In this document: positions 1-8,621 of the stretch, piece by piece
Layout: each line of letters begins with the position of its first letter
How positions within the stretch are numbered: position 1 is the stretch's first letter
NCBI RefSeq assembly: GCF_022788655.1
Contig: NZ_CP084954.1
Coordinates: 1 to 64,000, forward strand
DNA: 64,000 nucleotides
Direction of reading: 5' to 3'
From: Sulfitobacter indolifex
GTDB lineage: Bacteria; Pseudomonadota; Alphaproteobacteria; Rhodobacterales; Rhodobacteraceae
Notes under the pieces: generated by a model
What the model saw: only the letters and a program-made list of their open reading frames with translations
Told to the model about the DNA's origin: nothing
Database searches by the model: none
Made by a program: the position numbers and the translations under genes

Positions 1-1176
1 GTGACTAACACTGTACACATCAATACACGGATCCGCCTTAATGCGGAAACGCTTTCCGAAGCGTTGGAAAGTCATATGCTAAAGGTGTTTGCACCTGACG
101 CGCGCAAGGAACTTCGCCGCTTTTCTGCAGGAGAAGCTGCTGAATTGCTTGGCATTTCCACAAGTTTCCTCCGCAAGCTACATTTTGACGATAAGATCGT
201 TGAGGTCCAAACCAGCCCCGGTGGGCGGCGCCATTATAGCGCCGAGGATCTGCTGAACATCCGTCGGACGTTGGAGGGGACGGCGAAATCACGCGGCGCC
301 TATCAACGCGGCCGCCGTGATGGGGATAAGCTGCAAGTATTGTCCTTTTTGAACTTCAAAGGTGGCAGCGGTAAAACAACAAGTGCAATCCATGCCGCCC
401 AGCGTTTGGCCCTAAAAGGCTACCGTGTCCTCTGCGTTGATATCGATCCTCAAGCGTCTCTAACAACGCTATTTGGCTATCGTCCTGAGTACGATTTCTT
501 GAACTCGGGCACTATCTATGACGCGATTCAGTATGATGATCCCGTTCCCTTGGCCGATGTCATCCAGAAAACCTATTTCACTGGTATCGATCTTGCCCCC
601 GGCGGTTTGATGCTTCAGGAATTTGAGCACGAGACCCCTCAAGCCTTGTTAAACAACACGCAGCCGGCGTTTTTCGCACGGCTGGCCACATCTCTGCAGG
701 ACGTAGAGCAGGACTATGATGCGGTTATCTTCGATTGTCCGCCGCAACTGGGGTATCTGACCATGTCAGCGCTCTGCGCCTCGACTGGTGTGCTGATCAC
801 GGTCGTGCCGAATATGCTCGATGTCGCCTCAATGTCGCAGTTCTTGCAGATGAGCGCTGACTTGTTGGATGTAGTCTCTAATGCAGGGGCGAGCATGGAA
901 TTTGACTTCCTGCGTTTCCTGATCAACCGCTACGAGCCCAATGATGGACCTCAGCAACAGGTTCTATCCTTCCTGCGTCAGCTGTTCGACGAAGAAGTTA
1001 TGGTGGCACCAATGCTGAAATCCACCGCAATTTCTGATGCCGGCCTCACCCATCAAACTATTTATGAGGTCGACAGGTCGCAGTTCCATCGAACGACGTA
1101 TGACCGGGCGGTAGACTCGCTCAATCTTGTAAATGATGAGATCGAAACCATGATCCAGAAAGCATGGGGGCGTTGA
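1..1176 (+). CDS. repA: Plasmid partitioning ATPase RepA (ParA family)
   Basis: RepA is the ParA-like ATPase that, with RepB, segregates repABC plasmids and represses the operon. The 391-residue protein has an N-terminal helix-turn-helix region at about 41-60, a deviant Walker A (KGGSGKTT, about 120-127) with the ParA signature lysine, the DIDPQAS motif at about 148-154 and a Walker B-like IFDCPP near 244. Length is normal for RepA. The start is GTG at base 1, so any upstream promoter or partition site lies outside the window. The stop overlaps the repB start (TGATG), indicating translational coupling. Identification rests on motifs plus the repA-repB-repC order. Confidence 0.96.
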   Translation: MTNTVHINTRIRLNAETLSEALESHMLKVFAPDARKELRRFSAGEAAELLGISTSFLRKLHFDDKIVEVQTSPGGRRHYSAEDLLNIRRTLEGTAKSRGAYQRGRRDGDKLQVLSFLNFKGGSGKTTSAIHAAQRLALKGYRVLCVDIDPQASLTTLFGYRPEYDFLNSGTIYDAIQYDDPVPLADVIQKTYFTGIDLAPGGLMLQEFEHETPQALLNNTQPAFFARLATSLQDVEQDYDAVIFDCPPQLGYLTMSALCASTGVLITVVPNMLDVASMSQFLQMSADLLDVVSNAGASMEFDFLRFLINRYEPNDGPQQQVLSFLRQLFDEEVMVAPMLKSTAISDAGLTHQTIYEVDRSQFHRTTYDRAVDSLNLVNDEIETMIQKAWGR

Positions 1177-2174
1177 TGGCACGCAAAGGAATTTTATCTT
1201 CGGACCATGATACTTCGCACAAGGTAGAGAGCAGCTCTAAAGCCTCAGCATTAGAGCCTGTTAAGCCCAAACCCAAGGCGAGCCTAATGCCTCGTGGGGC
1301 CGTTGGCGCACTACAGTCATCGCTAAATCGGATGCAAGAGAATGCCGTTCAGGAGTTGGACGGTGCATTGATTGACATGGCCGGGGTCGAAGACCGTTTA
1401 GGGACTGATACACAGGCCCAAAAGCAACTTCAGGACAGCTTGAAGACCTATGGTCAACAGGTGCCGGTACTCGTCCGGCCCCATCCTAAATCCCCGGGTC
1501 GTTTTGAGATTGTTTACGGGCGTCGGCGGCTCCAAGCGTTGAAGTCGCTCGGGATGCCTGTAAAGGCGATGGTCCGGCAACTTGACGATCACGCGTTGGT
1601 TATGGCGCAAGGTCAAGAGAATACCGCGCGCCAGGACCTGTCGTTCATCGAAAAAGCCAGCTTTGCTGCACAACTTGATACGGGCGGGCATGATCGGCAG
1701 ACAATTGCTGACGCACTTTCGATTGATCTGCCAATGGTCAGTCGAATGCTCAAGGTTGGCCATGCCTTTGACCTGCCCTTTTTGCGGCAAGTAGGCTCCG
1801 CGCCCTCAATCGGCCGTGATCGTTGGATGGCACTGGTTAAACTCTTTGAGATGCCTGGCGCCAAAGCGCGTGCCGAGGGCCGGATGGCGCACAGCGATTG
1901 GGATGGGCTGACTTCGGACGAGCGGTTCGAGGCTATCTATAAGCAATCCTCTGCGCAGCCCGCAAAGGCAGCAGCATCCCCTGCCCCCTCGGCCAAGCCG
2001 CGGACGTTGCGGAGCCGCGAAGGAAAAGCAGTGGCCGACATTCGCAGTGGCAAACGGGGCGTCACTGTCACCGTGCCCGCACGCGCGGCTGAAGGGTTCG
2101 ATACTTGGCTCGATGCACATGCAGAAGAGCTTTTGCAAGAGATTCACGACCGCTGGCAAAAGACCCGCGCGTGA
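1176..2174 (+). CDS. repB: Plasmid partitioning protein RepB (ParB family)
   Basis: RepB is the ParB-like centromere-binding partner of RepA. I start it at the ATG in the TGATG overlap with the repA stop (MARKGILSS); an in-frame ATG 12 bases upstream lies inside repA and is less likely. The 332-residue product has a ParB/sulfiredoxin-type domain with the GRRRL box and the GQENTARQDLS stretch, then a helix-turn-helix (about 170-195), and a basic C-terminal part after an Ala/Pro-rich linker. Its job is to bind parS and load RepA for segregation. It is separated from repC by about 176 bases that hold the antisense RNA. Confidence 0.95.
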   Translation: MARKGILSSDHDTSHKVESSSKASALEPVKPKPKASLMPRGAVGALQSSLNRMQENAVQELDGALIDMAGVEDRLGTDTQAQKQLQDSLKTYGQQVPVLVRPHPKSPGRFEIVYGRRRLQALKSLGMPVKAMVRQLDDHALVMAQGQENTARQDLSFIEKASFAAQLDTGGHDRQTIADALSIDLPMVSRMLKVGHAFDLPFLRQVGSAPSIGRDRWMALVKLFEMPGAKARAEGRMAHSDWDGLTSDERFEAIYKQSSAQPAKAAASPAPSAKPRTLRSREGKAVADIRSGKRGVTVTVPARAAEGFDTWLDAHAEELLQEIHDRWQKTRA

Positions 2175-2212
2175 GATTTGAGGAAGCAGCAACAGGAGGC
2201 ACATCAGGACCA

Positions 2213-2266
2213 CAAAAGAAAAGCCCCCCAGGATAAATCCCGGAAGGCCCTTCTCAAACTTTGCAC
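2213..2266 (-). ncRNA. Candidate repABC antisense counter-transcribed RNA (ctRNA)
   Basis: In repABC plasmids a short antisense RNA between repB and repC limits RepC translation and sets incompatibility. On the minus strand this gap has TTGACA (2300-2295), a 17-base spacer, the -10-like CTATCT (2277-2272), and about 50 bases on a GC-rich stem-loop (2249-2223, about 13 pairs including G-U) followed by a U-rich run (TTTTCTTTT, 2222-2214). That is a complete small transcription unit of the expected size, place and strand. RNA ends are estimated from the promoter and terminator spacing. Confidence 0.75.
2214..2249 (-). terminator. Intrinsic terminator of the ctRNA
   Basis: On the minus strand, about 13 pairs form between GGCCTTCCGGGAT and ATCCTGGGGGGCT, followed by TTTTCTTTT. 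The same stem would be part of the structure that controls repC in the sense direction. Confidence 0.7.
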
Positions 2267-2271
2267 CTTCG

Positions 2272-2300
2272 AGATAGCCCCAAAGATTTATCGATGTCAA
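2272..2300 (-). promoter_or_regulatory. Promoter of the ctRNA
   Basis: A perfect -35 hexamer TTGACA, 17 bases, then CTATCT, read on the minus strand in the repB-repC gap. The -10 is a weak match to the consensus. Confidence 0.6.
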
Positions 2301-2350
2301 CTCTACCCGGTGGGATAGGGCAGGTATTTTGTTGTCTTTCGTGAATTTAC

Positions 2351-3505
2351 ATGGAAAACACGTTCCGAACTGCGTTCGGGCGGCCGAAATCGGCTACCCA
2401 GGTGTCATGCGAGGGGCCGGATAAATGGGCCTTGCTCGACCGGCTGACAACGGCAGCAGATAGCTTTGAGCTGTCGCACCGCACCCTCACCGTATTAAAG
2501 GCCCTGCTTAGCTTTGTGCCAAGCCGCCACATCCCTGATGGCGCGGCGGGTATCGTCTTTGCGTCCAATGCACGGCTCTCAGAGAGACTGCACGGGATGC
2601 CCGAGAGCACGTTAAGACGGCATCTTGCTGAGTTGGTGAGACTTGGCCTGATCGGACGCCACGACAGTCCAAACCGCAAACGTTTTGCGCGTAACCGAGG
2701 GGGAGCGATTGCGCTGGCCTTTGGCTTCGACCTCGCCCCGCTGGTCGTCCAAGCCGAAATGATCGAGACTGCGGCACAGCAAGCGGAAGCGCAGCATGAA
2801 CGCATTCAAGCTCTGCGCGATAGAATTCTGGTTTTAAGGCATGCGCTGATCGGTCAGGGCGGCGCAGATGCTTTGGCGGATGACGTGGGCCGGCTGCTGC
2901 GGCGCAAACCTGATGAAGCCGCTCTTAAGTCAATGGAACGTATCTTGCATGAAGCGCTCGATCAGGCAGCAGAGGATGAGATCGAAACCCCGTGTGTATC
3001 GACCCTCCCTGCCCTTGATACAGACCAACTGAGCGCCAGTGACAGGCAAAATGAGCGGCACAAACAGGATTCAAATAAATACTATTTTGACTCTGAAAAG
3101 AGCGATCAAGCGATGGCAGTACAATCAGAGACGGCTGGCAATAATAGTGCGCAAAGCCCAGAACAAAAAAAGGGGGTCACACTGGCAGAAATTGTGACAG
3201 CCTGCACAGAAGTTCGCAGTTTCTTCCCTCAGGCTTTGAGAAGCTGGGATGACCTTGTACGTGTCGGAGACCAGATCGCGCCCATGCTGGGGATTGACCT
3301 GCCCGTCTTGAATGAGGCAAAACGAGATATGGGTGCAGAGAGCGCTGCTATCACGGTACTTTGTCTGCTAGAGAAAGCTGCGACAATTCGAAGCCCGGGC
3401 GCTTACCTCCGCCGGCTGACACAAATGGCCCGAGATGGCGCATTTTCACTTAATCCTATGCTTTCAGCATTGACCAACCGTCGTAATTGTCAGCTGACAA
3501 TCTGA
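2351..3505 (+). CDS. repC: Replication initiator RepC
   Basis: RepC is the rate-limiting initiator of repABC replicons, and oriV normally lies inside its own gene. The 384-residue product has the RepC N-terminal domain with a winged-helix region (about 77-110, including SERLHGMPESTLRRHLAELVRLGLIGR in which the recognition helix can be seen), a coiled-coil/linker rich in Ala and Glu, and a polar less-conserved middle (about 225-265) before the C-terminal domain. Length is close to the family norm of about 400. No strong ribosome-binding site precedes the ATG, which fits control by RNA structure and the ctRNA. A perfect palindrome sits over its last codons. Confidence 0.95.
   Translation: MENTFRTAFGRPKSATQVSCEGPDKWALLDRLTTAADSFELSHRTLTVLKALLSFVPSRHIPDGAAGIVFASNARLSERLHGMPESTLRRHLAELVRLGLIGRHDSPNRKRFARNRGGAIALAFGFDLAPLVVQAEMIETAAQQAEAQHERIQALRDRILVLRHALIGQGGADALADDVGRLLRRKPDEAALKSMERILHEALDQAAEDEIETPCVSTLPALDTDQLSASDRQNERHKQDSNKYYFDSEKSDQAMAVQSETAGNNSAQSPEQKKGVTLAEIVTACTEVRSFFPQALRSWDDLVRVGDQIAPMLGIDLPVLNEAKRDMGAESAAITVLCLLEKAATIRSPGAYLRRLTQMARDGAFSLNPMLSALTNRRNCQLTI
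3487..3500. promoter_or_regulatory. Perfect 14-base palindrome, candidate parS
   Basis: TTGTCAGCTGACAA is fully self-complementary and covers the end of repC, just before its stop. RepB-bound parS sites of repABC plasmids are palindromes of this kind near the rep genes. I find no second exact copy in the window. Assignment as parS is inference. Confidence 0.5.
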
Positions 3506-3658
3506 AAAATAGTTGTTTTACAGTGGTTTAGGGTTATTTGTGGCTGGCAACATGGGTTTTTGAGCTTCTAATTCGCTATCATTGCCGGCGGAGCCGCTCC
3601 CACCCTTCACTCGTGGGCGACCAGCGGGTAGATTGGCAGAAGTTTTTCGGGATAGCCC

Positions 3659-5626
3659 ATGACCTCCGTTCGCCTGCGCCTACTGATCCTCGCTTTGACA
3701 CCCCTCATCGTGTTGATGCCGTTATTGCTGATCTTGGGCATGTCGCGCTGGACGGCGGATTACGACAAAGTGCTCATCGCGAATGTCGAAAGCGAATTGA
3801 AAATCGCGAACCAATATCTTTCTCGGTTACTGGCACAAACGGGCGATGAGCTGGACGCCGTCGCGGGTTCTGTCGAATTCAGTCATTGGCTGGGACGGCC
3901 CGGCACCGAGCTGGCTACGTTCTTTGACAGCACGCGAAAGCAGTTGGACTTGGACTTCTTAACATTCCTCCCGATTGAGGCGGCTATAGAGGCCGGTGAG
4001 GACTGGCCCGTGATAGCGCGCGCCTCGCGGGGCAGCAGCAGCGTAGAGATTGACGTTTTCAGCAATGCACGGCTGGCAACTTTCAATGACGCTTTGCCTG
4101 TGCGCACCCAGGTGCCTCTCGTAGATACACCTGCAGCTGTCCCTACAGACCGCAAGATCGAGGACCGGGGAATGGTGGTGCATGCGGCAAGTCCGGTGAA
4201 CCTTAATGGCACGCGAGGTGTGCTGGTCGGGGGGATGCTGCTGAACCGGAACCTTGATTTCATCGATACCATCAACGATCTCGTTTACCTCAATGCCGCG
4301 ACCGGAGGGGATCGACAGGGCACCGCGACACTCTTTCTGGATGACCTGCGAATTTCGACGAATGTGCGCTTGTTTGAAGATATTCGCGCCCTTGGCACCC
4401 GCGTTTCGGCTGAGGTCAGAAAGGCCGTATTGATTGACGGTCGCACCTGGCTCGACCGGGCCTTTGTGGTGAACGATTGGTATATCTCGGCCTACCAACC
4501 GATCACTGATAGTTTTGGAGAGCGGGTAGGGATGCTGTATGTAGGCTTCCTCGAAGCACCTTTCGCAGAGGCCAAACGCGCGGCATTCTGGTGGATGCTC
4601 GCGGCCTTCTTTGCAGTATTGGCGTTGTCTGCCCCGGTGTTCCTTTGGCTGGCACGTGGTATCTTTTCGCCGCTTGAACGGATGACAAAAGTGATGCACC
4701 GCGTCGGCAAGGGTGAACTGTCAGCGCGGATTGGGCGGGTGCCCGCACGGGATGAGATTGGTGCCGTGGCACAGCATCTGGACTGGCTGTTGGAGCAGGT
4801 GCAGGAACGCGATCGGCAGTTGCGCAGTTGGAACGACGCATTGAACCAGCGTGTCGACCAACGCACTGCCGAGCTTCGTGAGGCTAATGAAAAACTGGAG
4901 CAGACTTTCCGTCAATTGGTTATGAGTGAAAAGCTCGCCTCAATCGGCGAAATTACCGCCGGGGTCGCGCATGAGATTAACAACCCGGTCGCGGTCATCA
5001 TGGGCAACGTTGATGTCATCCGGCAAACCTTGGGCGAGAATGCCGAGCCCGTGGCGACTGAACTGGCCCTAATCGACAGGCAGGTGTCCCGGATCGAAGT
5101 GATCGTCGGCAAATTACTCAAGTTCGCAGCGCCATCGGAATTCTCCGACTGTGAACATAATATCGCGCTGCGCCCCTTGGTGCAGGACTGTCTTGTCCTC
5201 GTCGATCACCTCATCAGCCGAGGCGGGGTCGAGGTGCATTGCACGTTTGAGGAGGTGCCGCCGGTTCGTGCGGACTCAGGCGAAGTGCAACAGGTTGTGG
5301 TCAACCTCGTGGTCAATGCCGTGCAGGCAATGCAGGGGGCAGGGCGGTTGGACCTGCATCTGGCAGAGGCCGAGCGGGACGGAGTGGCGGGGGTGGCGCT
5401 TTCAGTTAGTGACAGCGGGCCGGGCGTTCCAGACGATTTGCTTGGCTCCCTTTTCGATCCCTTCTTTACCACCAAACCGGGGGAGGGGACGGGACTTGGC
5501 CTGTCGATCTCGCAGACGCTCATTCAACGCGCCGGGGGCATCATCACCGTGCGCAATCGGGCAGAGGGGGGCGCGGCCTTTACCGTTTGGCTGCCGCAGA
5601 CACCAGAGGACGGGGATGACCCCTAA
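3659..5626 (+). CDS. Membrane sensor histidine kinase, orphaned from its regulator
   Basis: A 655-residue two-component sensor kinase. It has a transmembrane helix at about 8-28, a periplasmic cache-like sensor region (about 30-305), a second membrane helix at about 309-331, a HAMP segment (about 330-385), a coiled coil, and a HisKA domain with the phospho-acceptor His438 in AGVAHEINNP. The ATPase domain shows the N box (VVVNLVVNAVQ, Asn549/Asn553), G1 (DSGPGV, about 585-590), F box (FDPFFTT) and G2 (GEGTGLGLS). Kinases with this layout often pair with sigma-54-dependent regulators. Here the next gene is missing apart from an overlapping start (see 5616). The ligand cannot be told. Confidence 0.88.
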   Translation: MTSVRLRLLILALTPLIVLMPLLLILGMSRWTADYDKVLIANVESELKIANQYLSRLLAQTGDELDAVAGSVEFSHWLGRPGTELATFFDSTRKQLDLDFLTFLPIEAAIEAGEDWPVIARASRGSSSVEIDVFSNARLATFNDALPVRTQVPLVDTPAAVPTDRKIEDRGMVVHAASPVNLNGTRGVLVGGMLLNRNLDFIDTINDLVYLNAATGGDRQGTATLFLDDLRISTNVRLFEDIRALGTRVSAEVRKAVLIDGRTWLDRAFVVNDWYISAYQPITDSFGERVGMLYVGFLEAPFAEAKRAAFWWMLAAFFAVLALSAPVFLWLARGIFSPLERMTKVMHRVGKGELSARIGRVPARDEIGAVAQHLDWLLEQVQERDRQLRSWNDALNQRVDQRTAELREANEKLEQTFRQLVMSEKLASIGEITAGVAHEINNPVAVIMGNVDVIRQTLGENAEPVATELALIDRQVSRIEVIVGKLLKFAAPSEFSDCEHNIALRPLVQDCLVLVDHLISRGGVEVHCTFEEVPPVRADSGEVQQVVVNLVVNAVQAMQGAGRLDLHLAEAERDGVAGVALSVSDSGPGVPDDLLGSLFDPFFTTKPGEGTGLGLSISQTLIQRAGGIITVRNRAEGGAAFTVWLPQTPEDGDDP

Positions 5627-5642
5627 GCGCCACGTTGCGCTC
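5616..5642 (+). pseudogene. Probable 5' remnant of a lost response-regulator gene
   Basis: An ATG overlaps the kinase stop in another frame and follows a good ribosome-binding site (AGAGGA, 5605-5610, five bases upstream). It reads M-T-P-K-R-H-V-A-L, which resembles the first strand of a receiver domain, normally followed by acidic residues. After nine codons the sequence runs into a G-tract and then the 3' end of the oppositely oriented peptidase gene. The simplest reading is that a coupled response regulator was deleted at about 5640. The evidence is short and the identity is inferred. Confidence 0.45.
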
Positions 5643-5654
5643 AGGGGGGGGGCT

Positions 5655-6707
5655 TTAGGCGGCCTTGCCATCGAAGCCTTCGAGATAGGCAACGAGGATG
5701 TCCAACGCCGCCTGTAGATCGCTTTTCGACACCATCTCGGTCACCGTATGGATGTAGCGTGTACCGACCACGATCCCCACAGCCCGTGCGCCTGCGGCAG
5801 CTTGCTGGGCTGCAGCGCCATCCTGTCCCCCGGCGGCGAGCATGGTGCGCTGGAAGGGGATGTTGCGCGCTTCTGCGAGTTTCTCAATCTCACTAACAAG
5901 ACCCACATCGGCGATAAAGCTGCTGTCGCGCACATGCAGGCCAAACCCCTTACCAAGACGCGTGGTCGCCATGTGATCGGGCACGCCGGGTGTGTCGCAG
6001 GCCAGCGTGGTGTCGATGCCCAGTCCGATATCAGGCTGCACCTTATAGGCCGCGGTGCGCGCGCCACGCAGGCCGACTTCCTCCTGACAGGTGAATGCCA
6101 CGTGAATCTCTGCCCCGCGCCCCCTGTCGGCCAGCTTGCGGATCGCTTCGATGCCCAGCCAGCAGGCCACCCGGTTGTCGAGCGCTTTGGAAACGAACTG
6201 ATCGCCCATCTCAAGGAAGGGCTCATCCATCACCACGAAGTCACCGATTTTCACGATGTCTTTCGCTGCTTCCCCGAGCCCCAGATCGACGAAAAACTCC
6301 GACACCTCGGGGATCTTCTTGCGGTCTTCGGGGGAGGAGATGTGAATGGGCTTGCCGCCCGGGTTCATCACGCCCTTCAGATCGCCCTGCTCAGTACAGA
6401 CCAACACACGGCGCGAGAACAGGTTGCGCGGATCAAAGCCGCCTACAGGCTGAAGGTAAAGAAACCCGTCTTTCGACACATGGCTGACCAGAAAGCCGAT
6501 CTCATCCATATGGCAAAGCAGCATGATCTTAGGCGCTTTGCCGTCGCCTGCCTTTGCATCACGACGACAAAGGAGGGAGCCCATTGCGTCGGTCTCCACA
6601 TGGTCAAACAGCCCTTCGATCTCGCGGGTGATCAGATCGCGCACGCGGTGTTCGCGCCCCGGCACGCCGGGGGTTTCGCAAAGGTCTTTCAATAGGTCGA
6701 TGTTCAT
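5655..6707 (-). CDS. M42 family metallopeptidase (glutamyl aminopeptidase/endoglucanase-like)
   Basis: A 350-residue cytoplasmic di-metal aminopeptidase of family M42 (FrvX/PepA type). Metal and catalytic residues can be placed: His66 and Asp68 in LLCHMDEIGF, Asp177 in KALDNR, the Glu209-Glu210 pair in CQEEVG, Asp232 in GIDTT, and His320 in YIHT. M42 enzymes trim N-terminal residues from short peptides. It lies downstream of, and in the same direction as, the TRAP genes with an 84-base gap that holds a strong hairpin, so it may be the last gene of that unit. The 3' end abuts the deletion-like junction after the kinase. Confidence 0.9.
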   Translation of the reverse strand: MNIDLLKDLCETPGVPGREHRVRDLITREIEGLFDHVETDAMGSLLCRRDAKAGDGKAPKIMLLCHMDEIGFLVSHVSKDGFLYLQPVGGFDPRNLFSRRVLVCTEQGDLKGVMNPGGKPIHISSPEDRKKIPEVSEFFVDLGLGEAAKDIVKIGDFVVMDEPFLEMGDQFVSKALDNRVACWLGIEAIRKLADRGRGAEIHVAFTCQEEVGLRGARTAAYKVQPDIGLGIDTTLACDTPGVPDHMATTRLGKGFGLHVRDSSFIADVGLVSEIEKLAEARNIPFQRTMLAAGGQDGAAAQQAAAGARAVGIVVGTRYIHTVTEMVSKSDLQAALDILVAYLEGFDGKAA

Positions 6708-6737
6708 GCTGGCCTCATCCTTAATGATTTGGCCGCA

Positions 6738-6781
6738 CTATCGCGCCGCGCCTGCCGAAGTGCAAACAGGCGCGGCGATAG
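6738..6781. repeat. Long inverted repeat between dctM and the M42 gene
   Basis: CTATCGCGCCGCGCCTG and CAGGCGCGGCGATAG pair over about 15 bases with a two-base bulge and a 12-base loop. No T-run follows on either strand, so it is more likely an mRNA stabiliser, processing site or weak attenuator than a full terminator. Confidence 0.6.
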
Positions 6782-6791
6782 GGCAGGGGGC

Positions 6792-8105
6792 TTACATCTG
6801 GCCGGGCAAGAACAGCACCAGCGCCGGGAAGATCAGCAGCAGGATCAGCCGCAGGATGTCGACCAGCCAGAACGGTGTAACCCCGCGAAAGATTGTACCC
6901 GTAGAGACATCGCCCACCACGCCCTTGAGGACAAAGACGTTCAGACCCACGGGCGGTGTGATCAAGCTGATCTCTGTTACCACCACCACGATGATACCGA
7001 ACCACACCGGGTCGAAGCCGAGGCTGGTGACCAACGGAAAGAAGATTGGCACGGTCAGCAAGAGCATCGACATGCTCTCGAAAATACAGCCGAGCGCGAT
7101 GTAGATCACGAGGATCAGCCCCATCACTACCCAAGGGCCAAGATCGAGCGCGGTGACAGTTGCCAGCAGCCCTTCGGGCAGGCCCGCAAGGTTGACGAAG
7201 TTCGAGAATATCCACGCGCCGATCAGCACCGAGAATAGCGAGGCTGTGGTTAGCGTGGTTTCCTCTAACACCTCGCGCAGCCCGGCCCAGCTGAGCCCGC
7301 CCCGCGCCAAAGCAATGAGGAAAGCACCTGCCGCCCCCATCCCCGCCGCTTCGGTCGGCGAGAAGGCCAAATGGATCGGCCAGAAATCAAGCACGCCATA
7401 AAGCCCGCCAATCACCAGCGCAAAGAGCGCGAGCACCGACCAAACGTGATTGAGCGCCCGCAACCGCTCGCCCCATGTGGAGCGGGGACCAGCGGGGCCG
7501 GCTTCGGGGTTCATGGCGACGGAAAAGCGGACCGCGCAGAGGTAGAGCAGGATGCCAAGTGCGCCGGGCACGATTCCCGCGATGAACAATGCGCCGATCG
7601 AGGTCTCAGTCAGCAGCCCATAGATCACAAGGATCACCGACGGCGGGATCAGGATCCCAAGCGTGCCGCCCGCCGCAATGGAGGCGGTCGAAAGACTGTC
7701 GGCATAGCCGTATTTGCGCATCTCTGGCATGGCGACCTTGGACATGGTCGCCGCCGTGGCCAGGGACGAGCCACAGATCGCCGCAAAGCCGCCGCAAGCG
7801 ACGATGGTTGCCATGGCCAAACCGCCCCGGAAATGACCCAGAAAGGCGTTGGACACTTGGTAAAGCTCACGGCTGATGCCGCCTTTGTTGACGAAAAGCC
7901 CCATGAGGATGAAGAGCGGGATCACCGAGAGGCCATAGTCTTGGCTGGTGTCGATAATCAGCCGCGACACCATGGAGATTGAGGCGCGGTAGCTGGTTTC
8001 ATAGACCAGCCCGATCATCCCAACGATGCCCATGGCAAATGCGATCGGCAGGCGCAGTAAGACAAGGACGAAAACGGCGGCAAAGCCGATGGCAGATGCG
8101 ATCAT
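6792..8105 (-). CDS. TRAP transporter large permease (DctM family)
   Basis: The 437-residue integral membrane subunit that carries out Na+-coupled uptake in tripartite ATP-independent periplasmic transporters. It is strongly hydrophobic with about 12 membrane segments and family stretches such as GILIPPSVILVIYG and LITPPVGLNVFVLKG. Its start overlaps the stop of the small permease by four bases. Upstream lie DctQ-like and DctP-like genes, giving a complete system. A copy of the MarR-type inverted repeat lies ahead of the operon, so its cargo may be the substrate of the neighbouring oxygenase operon, possibly an aromatic acid. Cargo is inference. Confidence 0.93.
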   Translation of the reverse strand: MIASAIGFAAVFVLVLLRLPIAFAMGIVGMIGLVYETSYRASISMVSRLIIDTSQDYGLSVIPLFILMGLFVNKGGISRELYQVSNAFLGHFRGGLAMATIVACGGFAAICGSSLATAATMSKVAMPEMRKYGYADSLSTASIAAGGTLGILIPPSVILVIYGLLTETSIGALFIAGIVPGALGILLYLCAVRFSVAMNPEAGPAGPRSTWGERLRALNHVWSVLALFALVIGGLYGVLDFWPIHLAFSPTEAAGMGAAGAFLIALARGGLSWAGLREVLEETTLTTASLFSVLIGAWIFSNFVNLAGLPEGLLATVTALDLGPWVVMGLILVIYIALGCIFESMSMLLLTVPIFFPLVTSLGFDPVWFGIIVVVVTEISLITPPVGLNVFVLKGVVGDVSTGTIFRGVTPFWLVDILRLILLLIFPALVLFLPGQM

Positions 8106-8605
8106 GTGGCAGGGTCCAAAAGTTGCGGCGCGAAGAGGCGCAAAAGCCCGCGCAGGATCAGCACGACAGCGGTGAGATAGGTCATCACTGCGATGAACAT
8201 ACCGATATAGAATGTCGGAATTTGAAGGTATTCGGTGACGTCGCCATAGCTGAGCGCGCGGTAGGCGAGGTCAACGACCCGCCCCGCCGGAAACCACAGC
8301 ATCGCGCCGCAGGCGAGTGTGATCAACCCGTCGCGCCAGCGTTGTAGACCCCACTTTTCAAAGGGGTGATCCAACAAGTCAGCGGCGATATGACCTTCGC
8401 GGGCAGAAAGCACAGGCAGGGCCGAGAAGACGATCAACGCGATGCCGATCCGGATCAGCTCCGTCGCAGCCTCAATCGGCGCGTTGAAAACCGAGCGCAT
8501 GATAACGTCGGAAAAAGTCAGCACCATCAGCGCAAAAAGCGCGAGAGAGGCCATCGTCATCGGCAGGGCCGAGAGGGCGGCAGTTAGTCGGATGAAAGTG
8601 CGCAT
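8102..8605 (-). CDS. TRAP transporter small permease (DctQ family)
   Basis: The small membrane subunit (167 residues, four predicted helices) that joins DctM in the permease. I start it at the ATG at 8605, preceded by AGGGAA, rather than 29 codons upstream where the residues are polar and unlike the family. The motif REGHIAADLL is typical of DctQ. It couples to dctM by a four-base overlap and is separated from the binding-protein gene by 58 bases containing a small stem-loop. Confidence 0.9.
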   Translation of the reverse strand: MRTFIRLTAALSALPMTMASLALFALMVLTFSDVIMRSVFNAPIEAATELIRIGIALIVFSALPVLSAREGHIAADLLDHPFEKWGLQRWRDGLITLACGAMLWFPAGRVVDLAYRALSYGDVTEYLQIPTFYIGMFIAVMTYLTAVVLILRGLLRLFAPQLLDPAT

Positions 8606-8621
8606 AGCGGTTCCCTGGCTG

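Noticed and set aside
1806..2300. 164-codon minus-strand frame starting in the repB-repC gap with a hydrophobic stretch
   Set aside because: Its start lies within the ctRNA promoter and its body is antisense to repB; the ctRNA ends at a terminator inside the frame, so it would not be transcribed as mRNA.
5748..6695. 315-codon plus-strand open frame
   Set aside because: Antisense to the M42 peptidase, whose metal ligands are all in place; no start signal or known fold in the antisense frame.
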